DNA of 64,000 nt from Propioniciclava coleopterorum. GTDB lineage: Bacteria > Actinomycetota > Actinomycetes > Propionibacteriales > Propionibacteriaceae. Shown one piece after another: positions 1-9,223 of this stretch. Under the pieces are notes generated by a model. It was given only the letters and a program-made list of their open reading frames with translations, was not told where the DNA came from and ran no database searches. Location: assembly GCF_011393335.1 (NCBI RefSeq), contig NZ_CP049865.1, forward strand, positions 1,568,722 to 1,632,721. Direction: 5' to 3'. The position numbers were made by a program, and so were the translations under genes. Position 1 is the stretch's first letter, and every line of letters starts with the position of its first letter.

Positions 1-165
1 GACGGTGGGCTGCGGTGGGACCGCGCCCGGATCGTGGCAGTCGAGACGACGGACCAGCCCGTCCTGTTCGAGACCGTTCGTTCCTCGCCCTTGGCCGGCT
101 TCCGGGCCGAACAGCGGAACCCGATCCAGCTCGGCGGCCGTCCCGCGCCGGGACCGCGACGGTGA
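1..165 (+). CDS. 3' end of an unidentified gene
   Basis: An open frame enters from the left edge and stops with TGA at 163-165. It encodes about 54 C-terminal residues, ending in a Pro/Arg-rich tail. The stop overlaps the GTG start of the replication protein in a GTGA junction (162-165), which is the coupling style used throughout this window and supports a real, co-transcribed upstream gene. No motif is recognisable in the visible part, so no function is given. Confidence 0.5.
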   Translation, partial: DGGLRWDRARIVAVETTDQPVLFETVRSSPLAGFRAEQRNPIQLGGRPAPGPRR

Positions 166-2261
166 CCCCTGCCATCCCCCCGCCGCGCAGCGACGCTCCG
201 CGCGGGGAGGTCGACGCTTGGGTGTTGACTGGTCGGATCAGCCCGCGACGCGTGGTGCGCTCCGCAGGGGTGGATGGCGATGGTCAGCCGCTCAACAGCT
301 ACCCGCTGGTCCATCCCATCGCAGGGGCACGACCCCGGACGCCGTGGGCCGTGCACCTCGCCGACGCGACCGGTCGCTATCGACTGTTGTGCGTCGATTT
401 GGACGCTAACGGTTCGTCCGAGGCCGCCGCCGCGGACGCCACTCAGTTCGGCGAGCTGGTGTCCGAACTGGGGATCGAGCACCTGGTGTGCGCGTCCGGA
501 CCCACGGGCGGCCGGCACGTGTGGATCGGACTGCGCGACGCACTGGACGCCGAGGCGGTCCGCGCCCTGGCGTACCTGCTGAAGGCCTGGCTGCCCTCCC
601 TCGATGTCGCACCGCTGACCAACCCGACTTCGGGATGCGCGCGCCCCCCGGGTGCACCGCATCGCCTCGGGGGTAACTCGCAAGTGATCGCCGGATCGGT
701 GGCGGTGCTCACCGAACCCACCGTCACCACAGGCCAGATCCACGCGCTGATGAGCCGGGTCGCCGACCACGTCCATGCAGTCGAGCCGGCGACCCAGCCG
801 ACGCGATCCCGTCCCGTTGCGGTGGTGGACGGAATGCCGTTCCTGCCCGGGACCAAGCGGGCCCTCTCAGCGTCCTGCCGAGGGCTGCTGGAGGCGACCC
901 CGACCGGAGACCTGTCAACCGTGCTGTGGCGGGTGCTCTGCGGCGCAGCGGCGGCCCGCTGGCGGTTCAGGGACGTCTTGGCGCTCGCCGACGCGCCAGG
1001 GCTCGAGCACGCCCGCACCCTCCGCGCGGGGGCAACCCGGATGCCACGCCCGACACGCGGGCCAGCGTCCCCAACGGCGATGCTGCGCCGCCAGTGGACC
1101 CGCGCCGTCCAGGCAGTCGCCCAACTCGGCCCCGGCCAAGCCATTGAGGGCACCGATAAGGGCTTCGACACCCGCGCTGAGGTCGTCACAGAACTCGTCC
1201 GCACCGTGCAGCGTCGAGCGGACGCCACTGCCGGTCGGTGGGGCCGCTCCCGAGCGTGCCACGCGCAGCGGCGCGTCCTGGATGCGCTGTGCCTGTTCCA
1301 CCTCCAAGGCGTCCGTCCCGACGAGGTCGAGGCCGACATCCGCCGCCTGGCAATGACCTGCGGCCTCGACCGCGAGACCGCCCGGCGATCCCTGCTCGCG
1401 CTGACGACCGACGGCTGGATCACCCGAACCCAGTCCGCCGCCGGGCGCCGCGGTGCTCGCTGGTCCATCGACCCGGGCGGCGCCGTCCACAGCCGCATCA
1501 GCGAGCTGCTGTCACAAGCGGACCCGCGCCCCGCTGGCACCGGCTCCGCCCTGCGCTCCGCGCTCCTCAACCAGCTCGCGGACCGGCTGAACGACAACGC
1601 ACACGATGCCTTCGCCACCAACGGTGGCCTGGGCCCCGACGCCGGCACCCTCTACGGACGCTTGAGGGAACCGATGGACGCCGCGGAGTGCTCCTACCTT
1701 CTGGGGTGGTCAATCGACAAGACGACCATCATGCTTGATCGGTTGAATTCGGTCGGCCTGGTTGAGTGGCGCGAGCGATGCTGGCGGCGCGTTGACACCG
1801 CGCAGATTGACCAAGTCGCGATCGCCCTGGGAACCAACGGAGTAGGGCAGCGACGAGCCGACCTCTACGCCGTCGAGCGGACCCTGTGGGCTTGGTGGTG
1901 CACCGAAGTCGAGCAGCTGCGCACGGTGCGGTCTCAGCGTGGCTCCCAACGCGTCCGACAAGCGCGTTCATGGCCTCCCCACCCCCGACGTCACAACGGA
2001 CGAGCTGACTTTGCGGCCGCTCGACGGACGCTTCGCCGCCGACCAGAAACGCTAGTGGGACTGGTGTCACTCCGTGGGACGCCCGAAGCCGCACCGATTT
2101 CGCGGCCTACATTCGGGGCACTGTCCCCCAGGACGACGCTCAACAGAACAGGACCAGGGCTCCCTGGCCGAGTCACCCCCGGCTCGAGTGAACGAAGTCG
2201 TTCAAAGAATTTTGCCCCGGGGTGTCCGCCAACGGCCCTCCTCCTTACTTCTGGTAGGTGA
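162..2261 (+). CDS. Primase-like replication protein (AEP superfamily) with winged-helix region
   Basis: This predicted cytoplasmic protein of about 699 residues resembles archaeo-eukaryotic primase (AEP) proteins used as replication initiators by actinobacterial plasmids and integrative elements. Visible motifs are the catalytic DxD (VDLDA, D79 and D81), an SGPTGGRH motif with H119, and a C-A-R-P-P-G-x-P-H-R segment typical of the fold's third motif. A winged-helix-like stretch follows at roughly residues 370-445 (RRVLDALCLFH to ARWSI). The GTG at 162 is chosen because it couples to the preceding stop. The last 120 residues are Arg-rich and low in recognisable structure, so the true C-terminus could be earlier. 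Its position beside a Tad locus suggests a mobile element. The primase assignment is from motif reading only. Confidence 0.7.
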   Translation: MTPAIPPPRSDAPRGEVDAWVLTGRISPRRVVRSAGVDGDGQPLNSYPLVHPIAGARPRTPWAVHLADATGRYRLLCVDLDANGSSEAAAADATQFGELVSELGIEHLVCASGPTGGRHVWIGLRDALDAEAVRALAYLLKAWLPSLDVAPLTNPTSGCARPPGAPHRLGGNSQVIAGSVAVLTEPTVTTGQIHALMSRVADHVHAVEPATQPTRSRPVAVVDGMPFLPGTKRALSASCRGLLEATPTGDLSTVLWRVLCGAAAARWRFRDVLALADAPGLEHARTLRAGATRMPRPTRGPASPTAMLRRQWTRAVQAVAQLGPGQAIEGTDKGFDTRAEVVTELVRTVQRRADATAGRWGRSRACHAQRRVLDALCLFHLQGVRPDEVEADIRRLAMTCGLDRETARRSLLALTTDGWITRTQSAAGRRGARWSIDPGGAVHSRISELLSQADPRPAGTGSALRSALLNQLADRLNDNAHDAFATNGGLGPDAGTLYGRLREPMDAAECSYLLGWSIDKTTIMLDRLNSVGLVEWRERCWRRVDTAQIDQVAIALGTNGVGQRRADLYAVERTLWAWWCTEVEQLRTVRSQRGSQRVRQARSWPPHPRRHNGRADFAAARRTLRRRPETLVGLVSLRGTPEAAPISRPTFGALSPRTTLNRTGPGLPGRVTPGSSERSRSKNFAPGCPPTALLLTSGR

Positions 2262-2273
2262 AGGAGAAACCCC

Positions 2274-2825
2274 ATGGTGAACAAGAACACCCTCGGACGG
2301 GCCCTGCTCGCGCTCGCGCTAGCGCCCGTGATGGCTGCCTGCACGGCTGCGCCAGCATCGAGCCCTTCCGCATCCGTCGCTCCGACGCCGACGCAGACCG
2401 CTCCGACGCTGTCGCCGGCTGAGCAGGACCTCGCCAACGCCAAGCAGGCCGTGACGAACCTCTGGTCAGTCGTTGATCGCTTGACCAATGACCCCCAAGC
2501 ATCACTGCAGGACCTCGACACCGTGGCGTCCGGTGAGGCGTTGGAGTTCTTCCGCAAGAACCTCACCGGTTACCGACTCGAGCAGCTCACCGGGTCGGGC
2601 AGTTCGGTTGTTGAGCTCCAGTCAGCCCAGCCGTCCGGGAACAACAGCCAGGGCGTTCCCACGTGGACCGTCACCGCTTGCGTCGACACGAGTGACACCA
2701 AGCTGGTGGACCCCTCCGGCAAGAACGTCACAGCACCGCCGTACCGCTTCCAGCACCGCTCGGTCGTGGTGGAAAGGTCAGGGGCCCTGCGGGTCGACCA
2801 AGACGAAGTGCTGGGCACATGCTGA
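2274..2825 (+). CDS. Lipoprotein of the Tad/Flp locus
   Basis: A 183-residue predicted lipoprotein. It has a short basic N-terminus, a hydrophobic segment and a lipobox ending in VMAAC (Cys near residue 23), then a Ser/Pro/Thr-rich linker. The remainder resembles small secreted actinobacterial proteins of the NTF2/SnoaL-like shape, but I do not recognise a named family. An AAGGAG ribosome site (2261-2266) precedes the ATG. The stop overlaps the next start (ATGCTGA, 2819-2825), so it is translationally coupled to the PKD-like gene. It probably sits on the outer face of the membrane and serves the pilus or transfer apparatus. That role is inferred from position only. Confidence 0.7.
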   Translation: MVNKNTLGRALLALALAPVMAACTAAPASSPSASVAPTPTQTAPTLSPAEQDLANAKQAVTNLWSVVDRLTNDPQASLQDLDTVASGEALEFFRKNLTGYRLEQLTGSGSSVVELQSAQPSGNNSQGVPTWTVTACVDTSDTKLVDPSGKNVTAPPYRFQHRSVVVERSGALRVDQDEVLGTC

Positions 2826-3726
2826 CCCGCGCGTTCGCGGCGATCGGGTTGGCTGTCGCATCGGTGCTTCTGGGAGCCGTCCCGGCGATCGCGGCCGGGC
2901 CGCCGGTGGACTGCGGCTCCGACGCTCAGTGGGACGGCCGCCAGTGCAAGATCACCGCCACCAACCCCGGTCGGTCTGGCAAGACACCGCTCAGCGGCGG
3001 TGGCGGAAGCGGGGAGTCGGCACCCCGAACCTGCGCCTACGGTTCGATCCCCATGCCTTGCCAAGATGCCGAATTCGGCTGGTGGTCGGATTCCAAGAGC
3101 TGCTACGTCCAGCTCACCAACCCCCAGCCACCGGCCACCGCGCCTGCCTGGGAAGGCCACACCGACGGCGCCATTTACGACTGCTCGCTCCCACGTTCAG
3201 GGGGTTTTGGCGGGCTTCAGTACAGGTTCTGGTCCGCCACCGCCCCGCGGGTCCTGATCCCGTCGTGTTGGCGCAACAGGCGATCGCGAGCATGAACTTG
3301 AGGCCGATCTCGATCGGGATCGTGCCGGAGGACCGACCGGGCTCGGTGGGTCTGGTCGGGATGCCGGTCTGGTTGTGGGCATCCAGCCCGGACGCGCAGT
3401 CGTGGGGCCCGATCACCCGCAGCGCGTCGGCGTCCGGAGTGACCGTGACCGCAACGGCCAAGGTCCAGCGGGTCCGCTGGCAGATGGGCGACGGCGCCGT
3501 GGTGGTCTGCGCCGGGCCGGGCACTGCCTATGAAGACCGGTTCGGCAAGAGCGACTCACCCACCTGCGGCTACACGTACAGCAAGCCGGGCACCTACACC
3601 GTCCAGGCCGAGACGCAGTGGTCGGTGGCATGGTCGGGCATGGGCCAATCCGGGACGATCCCCGTCACCTTGAACCAAGCGACCACGATCACGGTCGGAG
3701 AATTGCAGGTCCTCACGACGGGCTGA
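2819..3726 (+). CDS. Secreted PKD-like protein, frameshifted as read
   Basis: The protein starts with a Sec signal peptide (MLTRAFAAIGLAVASVL, cleavage near AIAAG), followed by a Cys-containing region and then a PKD-like beta domain (motif CGYTYSKPGTYTV near 3565-3605). As read, the first frame stops at 3295. The family-typical continuation (DPVVLAQQAIASM and the PKD domain) lies in the next frame and runs to 3726. Adding one C to the C4 run at 3243-3246 joins both halves without a gap. Such proteins commonly sit between a lipoprotein and SAF/TadA genes in actinobacterial Tad loci. I regard it as one gene with either a sequencing error or a recent deletion. No -1 slippery heptamer is present at the junction. 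Confidence 0.65.
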
Positions 3727-3776
3727 CCGAGCCCTCCCCCTTCCGTGCACGCACCCCCACGAGAGCGAGCCACCCC

Positions 3777-4448
3777 ATGTCAGTGACCACCCGCCCGTCC
3801 ACCACCAAGCCGGCCGCCGCGCCGGCTCAGGAACCGCCGGCGCTGGCCACGCCACCGAAGTTGCGCCGACGACCCGTCGCCCTGCTGGTGTCGGTCGCCA
3901 CCATCGTCCTCGGCTCGCTGGGCGGATTGTGGTTGTGGACCGCCGCCGGCCACACCACCGAAGTCCTCGCGGTTCGCACGCTGGTACATCGCGGTGAGGT
4001 GATCGACCGCGACGACCTGATGACGGTGCGGGTCAGCCTTGACCCGGCAGTCCAGACAGTGGCAGCCACCCAAGCGGACGCCGTCGCCGGCCAACGAGCC
4101 GCGCTCGACCTCGCACCCGGCGGCCTGCTCACCCCCAGCGACTTCGCCACCTCGGTGCTGCCGGCACGAGGAACCTCGGTGGTGGGCGTCGGCCTTGCGC
4201 CGGGCATGTTGCCAGCTGAGCCAATCGCGCCGGGCGACGCGGTGCGCGTCGTGCAGACCCCTGGCGCCCAGGGTGAGGTCGCCGATGCACCGGTGACAGT
4301 CTCGGCGACCGTGGTGGGCGTGCATCCGTCGGAGACGGGCGACCAGACGATCGTCGATGTGGTGGTCCCTGCGGAGGCCGCGGCGGATCTGGCGGCGCGG
4401 GCGGCCACCGGCAAGGTGGCTCTGGTGCTTGATTCCAGGGAGCGGTGA
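3777..4448 (+). CDS. SAF-domain protein, CpaB/RcpC-like pilus assembly factor
   Basis: A 223-residue protein with a Pro/Ala-rich cytoplasmic N-terminus, one membrane anchor (about residues 38-58, ALLVSVATIVLGSLGGLWLW) and an outer SAF-like domain (TEVLAVRTLVHRGEVIDRDDL and onward). SAF domains in CpaB/RcpC proteins act in the periplasm or extracytoplasmic space during Flp pilus assembly. The ATG at 3777 is chosen because it precedes the compositional start of the protein and has a purine-rich GAGAGCGAG upstream. The next gene, CpaE-like, begins 8 bp later. CpaB, CpaE and TadA in this order are the expected Tad arrangement. Confidence 0.75.
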   Translation: MSVTTRPSTTKPAAAPAQEPPALATPPKLRRRPVALLVSVATIVLGSLGGLWLWTAAGHTTEVLAVRTLVHRGEVIDRDDLMTVRVSLDPAVQTVAATQADAVAGQRAALDLAPGGLLTPSDFATSVLPARGTSVVGVGLAPGMLPAEPIAPGDAVRVVQTPGAQGEVADAPVTVSATVVGVHPSETGDQTIVDVVVPAEAAADLAARAATGKVALVLDSRER

Positions 4449-4455
4449 GTCGGCC

Positions 4456-5264
4456 ATGGCGATCATCGCGTTGACGGCAGGCTCCGGCTCCCCGGGGGTG
4501 TCGACCACGACCGTGGGCCTCGCGCTGTGCTGGCCGCGTCCGGTGGTGCTGGTGGAGGCCGACCCGACGGGCGGGTCGGGGATCTTGGCCGGCTACTTCC
4601 AAGGCCAGGTCGCCCACGACGGCGGCCTGATCGAATTGGCGATGGCCCAACGTGAGGACCTGGTTGCCGCCGAGCTGCCGCACCAGCTCCTCGATCTGCC
4701 TGGCTCGCAGGCTCGGCTGCTGCCCGGCAGCCGCTCCCACGCCCAGGCAGGCAGCATGACCACCTTGTGGCCGGTGCTGTTGGATGCGTTACGGGATCTG
4801 GAGGCAACCGGACAGGACGTGTTGGTCGACGCGGGCCGCCTCGGCTTGGTCGGCTCTCCGGCCCCACTGTTGTACGGCGCGGACCTGACGTTGCTGTTGA
4901 CGCGCAGCACCTTGCCCGCGGTGATCGCGGCCACGTCGTGGGCCGAGACCCTCCGCGACCAGACCGAGGCCACCGCCACCCGCGTGGGCGTGGTGGTGAT
5001 TGGTGAGGGCCACCCGTACTCGGCCCGCGAGGTGTCCGACGCGCTGGGTCTGCCTTGGTGGGCACCCTGCCGTGGGACCGCCGCTCGGCCGCGGTCTTGT
5101 CCAGGGCCTGCGGCTCCTTCTCCAGGCGCGCTCCATTGCGCTCGGGGTTGTCGGCCTTGGGAGAGGCGATCCGCGTCCACGCCTCAGCAGGAGTGGGTCG
5201 TCCGGTGTCCCCGCTGGCGTGGTTGGCCCGTTCTGTTCCGCAGACTTTGGGAGGTTCCCGATGA
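4456..5264 (+). CDS. CpaE/MinD-like protein with lysine-less P-loop, frameshifted as read
   Basis: The protein has a ParA/MinD-like fold: an N-terminal loop GSGSPGVSTTT in place of a Lys-containing Walker A, then VVLVEADPTGG. In Tad systems CpaE/TadZ localises the pilus machine at the membrane. Missing P-loop lysines are seen in actinobacterial members, so ATP hydrolysis is doubtful. As read, the frame changes near 5052-5055. The family-like tail (VGTLPWDRRSAAVL to QTLGGSR) lies one base back and ends at TGA 5262-5264, overlapping the tadA ATG at 5261. Without correction the frame runs on to 5277 with nonsense-like residues. The clean ATGA coupling after correction supports a one-base loss here. 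Confidence 0.7.
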
Positions 5265-6796
5265 CGCTGCCCCTTGACGAGAGGCGACCCGACCCGCGGT
5301 CGTTGCCGTTGTTCGCGTCCCGCGCCCGGCGCGCTGACGCCGGTGAGGAGCACGTGGGGCGGCCGGCTCGGCCGCGATCGGCTTCCGGGCTGCATGCCGT
5401 GCCCGCCGGCGAGCCTTCGGGCACGCCCACCCCGCGCCGCGCCACGGGATCTGAGGTGGATTGGGAGTTGGTGGCCGCGTTCCGGTCACAGGCCTCGGAG
5501 TTGTTGACCAAGCAGCTCGGCGGCGATCGGCTGCACCTGGACAAGGCCGCTCAGGAGGCTTTGGGCCGCTCGATCATCGTGGAGCTGCTGGAGGCTGCGG
5601 CAGCGGACGCCGTGACCGCCGGCCGGCCATCGTGGACGCCTGTCCAGCAGGACGAGTTGGCGCAGGCGATCTTCAACGCCTTGTTCCGCATGGGTCGCCT
5701 GCAGCCCTTGATCGAGGATGACAGGATCGAGAACATCTCCATCGTCGGGTTCGACGGGGTGTGGCTTGACCTGGCCGACGGCAGCCGGGTCCCGGGACCG
5801 CCGGTCGCTGACTCGGACCAGGAGTTGACGGACTTCCTGACCTTCCTGGCGTCCCGGTCGGAAATTTCGGCTCGCCCCTTCAGCGAGGCCCAGCCAAAAC
5901 TGCACCTCCAGCTGGATGACGGGTCGAGGCTGGCGGCCACCGCCTGGGTGAGCCCACGGCCGCTCGTGTTGATCCGCCGGCACCGGCTCACCGAGGTCAG
6001 CCTGCAGGACCTGGTTGATCGTCAGGCATTGTCGCCGTTGACCGCGTCGTTCCTGACCGCAGCGGTCCGGGCCAGGTTGTCGGTCGTGGTGGCGGGGGCG
6101 CAGGGGTTCGGGAAGACGACGATGGCCCGCGCCTTGTGTGGCGCATTCGACCCCAAGGAGTCGATCGCCACGCTGGAGTCGGAGTTCGAGCTGGGTCTGC
6201 ACGAGATGCCGGACCGGCACAAGATCGTGTACGCGTGGCAGTCGCGGCCCGGCTCGGGGGAACGCGGCCCGGACGGTCGACAGTCGGGGGAGTTCACGCT
6301 GAATGAGGCCCTGCACGACTCGTTTCGGTTTACGGCGGGGCGCACGATCGTGGGGGAGGTCCGTGGCCCGGAGGCCTGGCTGATGGTCAAGGCGATGGAG
6401 TCCGGGTCGGGGTCGATCTCGACGACCCACAGCGTGAACGCGCGCGGTGCAATGCGAAAGCTCGTCACCTGCGCGATGGAGTTTGGGCCGCAGGTCACCC
6501 ACGAGCTGGCCACCCGCAAGCTCGCCGAAACCATCAACCTGATCGTGCAGCTGGACATGGAGGTCGAGGAGTTGCCGGACGGCACCGAACGGCGCCACCG
6601 GTGGGTGTCCGAGATCGTCGCCATCAGCCCCGGCGAGAAGGACCTCGGCTACGCCACCACCACGGTGTTCGACGCCCATGAGGGCCGGGTCGCGGTCGCG
6701 CACACGCTCCCGGACGAGTTGCGGCGGCTGGAGCGTCACGGGTTCGACCTGGCTGGCTTCCTCACCGAGGCACGCTCGAGCGGTGTGATCGCATGA
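5261..6796 (+). CDS. tadA: TadA/CpaF-family secretion ATPase
   Basis: A 511-residue type II/IV secretion ATPase that powers Flp pilus assembly, or possibly DNA-transfer pili, at the inner face of the membrane. An N-terminal all-helical part (about residues 65-180) is followed by the RecA-like core. Walker A is GAQGFGKTT (about 279-287), where Phe occupies a position usually small. The Walker B region is RTIVGEVRGPEAW, and a His-box-like stretch is STTHSVNARGAMRKL. Length and motif order are normal for CpaF/TadA. The ATG at 5261 overlaps the corrected stop of the CpaE-like gene. The TGA overlaps the tadB start (6793-6796), so the ATPase and both membrane platform proteins are coupled. Confidence 0.92.
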   Translation: MTLPLDERRPDPRSLPLFASRARRADAGEEHVGRPARPRSASGLHAVPAGEPSGTPTPRRATGSEVDWELVAAFRSQASELLTKQLGGDRLHLDKAAQEALGRSIIVELLEAAAADAVTAGRPSWTPVQQDELAQAIFNALFRMGRLQPLIEDDRIENISIVGFDGVWLDLADGSRVPGPPVADSDQELTDFLTFLASRSEISARPFSEAQPKLHLQLDDGSRLAATAWVSPRPLVLIRRHRLTEVSLQDLVDRQALSPLTASFLTAAVRARLSVVVAGAQGFGKTTMARALCGAFDPKESIATLESEFELGLHEMPDRHKIVYAWQSRPGSGERGPDGRQSGEFTLNEALHDSFRFTAGRTIVGEVRGPEAWLMVKAMESGSGSISTTHSVNARGAMRKLVTCAMEFGPQVTHELATRKLAETINLIVQLDMEVEELPDGTERRHRWVSEIVAISPGEKDLGYATTTVFDAHEGRVAVAHTLPDELRRLERHGFDLAGFLTEARSSGVIA

Positions 6797-7698
6797 CCGC
6801 CCTCCTCGCTGCGCTCTCCGGCGCCTTGGTGACCGCTGGCGTCCTGGGTGTCATCGCGTCACTCCGCCCCCGCCCGGTGGCCCCGCCCACCAACCCGCGC
6901 CGAACCGCTGCCCTGCGGCGGCGCGTCCGGAAGATCCCGACCCGCACCCGCGTGTTGGCGCTGGTCGGCTTCGGCGCCGGCGCGTTGGTCGCGGTGCTGT
7001 CGGGCTGGCTGGTCGCGGTGGTGGCGATCCCGCTGGCCGTGGTCGGTCTGCCCAGCCTGTTGCGGTCCCCGGCTGAGACGGCCCAGATCGAACGCCTCGA
7101 GGCGATGGCGGAGTGGACGAGGAACCTCGCCGGCGTCCTCACCGTCGGGGTCGGGTTGGAGCAGGCACTGGTCGCCACCCTGCGCTCCACCCCCGAACCG
7201 ATCAAGCCGGAGGTGTCCAGGCTGGTAGCCCGGCTGCGTGCCCGCTGGTCGACCGAGGACGCCCTGCTGAAGTTCGCTGACGAGCTGGACGACGCGACCG
7301 GGGACCTGGTGGCCGCCTACCTGATCCTGGGTGCCCGGCGACGCGGCGCCGGCCTGGCCAGCGTGCTGCAGGGGTTGGCCGAGTCGGTGGCCGACGACGT
7401 CACCGCCCGCCGCAAGGTCGAAGCTGACCGGGCCAAGCCCCGCGCCACCGCCCGCAACGTCACCTTGATCACTCTGGGGGTGCTCGGGTTCCTCGCCTTC
7501 AACGGCCAGTTCATGGCCCCCTATGGCACCCCGCTGGGCCAAGCACTGCTGGCGGTGTTGCTGGGCGCGTACGCCGGCACATTGGTCTGGCTACGGCGGA
7601 TGTCGGTGGGTGAGCCCCTCCCGCGGTTCCTCGGCGAAAGCCAAGGCTTCGCCGCTGAAGTCGATCTGGTGGCGGACCGTGCGGGGAGGGCGTCATGA
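6793..7698 (+). CDS. tadB: TadB-like type II secretion F-domain membrane protein
   Basis: A 301-residue inner-membrane platform protein of the Tad system. N-terminal membrane segments lie at roughly residues 5-20 and 55-90. A T2SSF domain follows (EWTRNLAGVLTVGVGLEQAL, then DLVAAYLILGARRRGAGLASVLQGLA), and C-terminal membrane segments (VTLITLGVLGFLAF and ALLAVLLGAYAGTLVW). TadB forms the membrane base that couples TadA to pilin extrusion. It overlaps its neighbours by 4 bp on both sides, which supports a single operon and fixes the ATG at 6793. Confidence 0.88.
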   Translation: MTALLAALSGALVTAGVLGVIASLRPRPVAPPTNPRRTAALRRRVRKIPTRTRVLALVGFGAGALVAVLSGWLVAVVAIPLAVVGLPSLLRSPAETAQIERLEAMAEWTRNLAGVLTVGVGLEQALVATLRSTPEPIKPEVSRLVARLRARWSTEDALLKFADELDDATGDLVAAYLILGARRRGAGLASVLQGLAESVADDVTARRKVEADRAKPRATARNVTLITLGVLGFLAFNGQFMAPYGTPLGQALLAVLLGAYAGTLVWLRRMSVGEPLPRFLGESQGFAAEVDLVADRAGRAS

Positions 7699-8596
7699 CT
7701 GGCGCCCAACTCGCCCTTGCCTCCGGCGCACTGATCACCCTCGGGCTGGTACTCGCGGTGTGGCGGCTCGTGCCCGCTGCGCCGGACCTGGGCGACGTCG
7801 TCGAGCGGCTGTCGCCCACCTACGGACGCCGCCGGCGCGGCGCCGTTGACGTGCCGGTCACCGGCGGCAAGGAGCGTGTCGGCCTCTGGGCGATGCGGAA
7901 CCTGCCGGGCGGTGTGTGGGGCAGGGTGCCCAACCGGGAACTAGCGCTGCTGCGCATCAGCCTGCCGCGCTACTACGGTGAGAAGATCACCTTCGCGCTG
8001 CTCGGCTTGGTGTTCCCCAGCGTGCTGGTGTTGGTGGTGGGACTATTCGGCTTCCAGGTACCGGTGGTCGTGCCCGTGGCCGCGAGCCTCGCCCTGGCTG
8101 GGGCGTTGTGGTTCCTACCGAACCTGAACGTCCGTGACGATGCCAAACGGGGCCGGCTGGAGTTCCACCGCGCGCTGGGCGCGTACGTCGACCTGGTCGC
8201 CCTCGAACGCAACTCCGGCTCGGGGCCGAGGCAGGCGATGGAAGCGGCCGCCGGCATCGGCCACAGCTGGGTCTTCCACCGCGTCGGCGAAGAACTCGCC
8301 CGATCCCGCTGGTCCGGCCAAGCACCCTGGGACGCGCTCACCACGCTGGCTGACGAGGTCGGCGTCCCAGAACTGGCCGACCTGGCCGACATCATGCGCC
8401 TGTCCGGGAGGAGGGCGCCCAGGTGTACGCCACCCTCAGGGCTCGCTCCACGGCGCTCCGCACCGCCCTGCTCACCAACGCCCAGGGCAAGGCGAACGAG
8501 TTGTCCGAACGGATGGTGGTGCCCGGCAGCTTGCTCGGAGTCGTCTTCATCGCCCTGCTCGTCACCCCGCCCCTGCTCCGCCTGTTGACCTCCTGA
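7695..8596 (+). CDS. tadC: TadC-like membrane protein, frameshifted as read
   Basis: This is the second T2SSF platform protein of the Tad locus. Residues 1-235 are in frame, with membrane helices near residues 5-20 and 95-140 and the F domain after VDLVALERNSGSGPRQAMEAAA. At the G3 run 8406-8408 the expected SGEEGAQVYATL motif jumps one base. The corrected frame gives the usual C-terminus (ALLTNAQGKANELSERMVVPG plus a final membrane helix) and stops at 8594-8596. Read literally, the frame ends at 8588 in an Arg/Pro/Ser-rich tail. One extra G restores about 300 residues. The ATG at 7695 overlaps the tadB stop. Confidence 0.75.
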
Positions 8597-8634
8597 CCTC
8601 CCGCAACAACCCAACCCAACCGAGAGGAAACCCC

Positions 8635-8823
8635 ATGTTGACCACCCGCCTGATGACCACGTTCCTGCTGATCAAGGCTTGGCTCGACCCGAAGCTCCGC
8701 GACGAGCGCGGCAGTGTCAGCACCGAACAGGCCGTGATCACCGCGGCAGTCGTGCTGCTGGCCATCGCGATCGGCGCCGCGATCACCGCGTACGCCCAGG
8801 GCAAGATCGCCGCCCTCGGCTGA
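8635..8823 (+). CDS. Flp/Tad-type major pilin, small
   Basis: A 62-residue protein with a short basic N-terminus, then DERGSVSTEQAVITAAVVLLAIAIGAAITAYAQGKI: one hydrophobic helix after a Gly-Ser junction. This is the layout of a class of tiny pilins processed at the G/S site. A strong ribosome site (CGAGAGGAAA) lies 5-14 bp before the ATG. Intergenic spacing (38 bp after tadC) is larger than elsewhere in the locus, fitting higher expression of the pilin. No prepilin peptidase gene is visible in the window, so processing must rely on an enzyme encoded elsewhere. The assignment rests on size, sequence layout and position. Confidence 0.8.
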   Translation: MLTTRLMTTFLLIKAWLDPKLRDERGSVSTEQAVITAAVVLLAIAIGAAITAYAQGKIAALG

Positions 8824-8833
8824 ACGCAGCATC

Positions 8834-9223
8834 GTGAAGGGTCCCCGGTCCTTCCGCGCCGACGAGCGCGGTTCCGCGTCGGTCGAGTTGGTCGTCCTGA
8901 TGCCGCTGCTGCTGCTGATCCTCTTCAGCGGCGTCCAAGGAGCGGTGTACTACCACGCCAGCACGCTCGCGTTGGCGGCGGCCCAAGAGGGCGCCCGCGC
9001 AGCCGCGCGCGAGAACGCCACCCTCGCTGCGGGAACCTCCGCAGCGACCGCGTTCGTGACCGACACCGCTGGGGACTCCCTGAGCTCCGTCGCGATCACC
9101 GGATCACGCACGGCCGTTACCGTCACCATCACCGTCCGTGGGTCCAGCCTGAGCCTCGTACCTGGCTGGACCCCCACGGTGGAACGTTCCGCCAGTCTTC
9201 CCGTCGAACGGATCACCCGATAA
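8834..9223 (+). CDS. TadE-like pseudopilin
   Basis: A 129-residue protein with the TadE signature DERGSASVELVVLMPLLLLILFSGVQGAVYYHASTLALAAAQEGARAA. This is a short N-terminus, a Glu in the hydrophobic helix and a conserved Ala-rich helix behind it. TadE/TadF pseudopilins are minor subunits needed for pilus assembly. The start is GTG at 8834, 10 bp after the pilin stop. The TAATG junction (9221-9225) couples it to the next pseudopilin. Confidence 0.82.
   Translation: MKGPRSFRADERGSASVELVVLMPLLLLILFSGVQGAVYYHASTLALAAAQEGARAAARENATLAAGTSAATAFVTDTAGDSLSSVAITGSRTAVTVTITVRGSSLSLVPGWTPTVERSASLPVERITR

Noticed and set aside
2488-3230. Long open frame overlapping the lipoprotein and PKD-like genes
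   Set aside because: Before about 3240 its residues are Arg/Ser/Pro-rich and lie antiphase to two well-supported signal-peptide genes; only its 3' part is real and belongs to the PKD-like gene.
3232-3256. Programmed -1 ribosomal frameshift in the PKD-like gene
   Set aside because: No slippery heptamer or downstream pseudoknot is visible, and the same one-base shift occurs in many unrelated genes, so an error or deletion is more likely.
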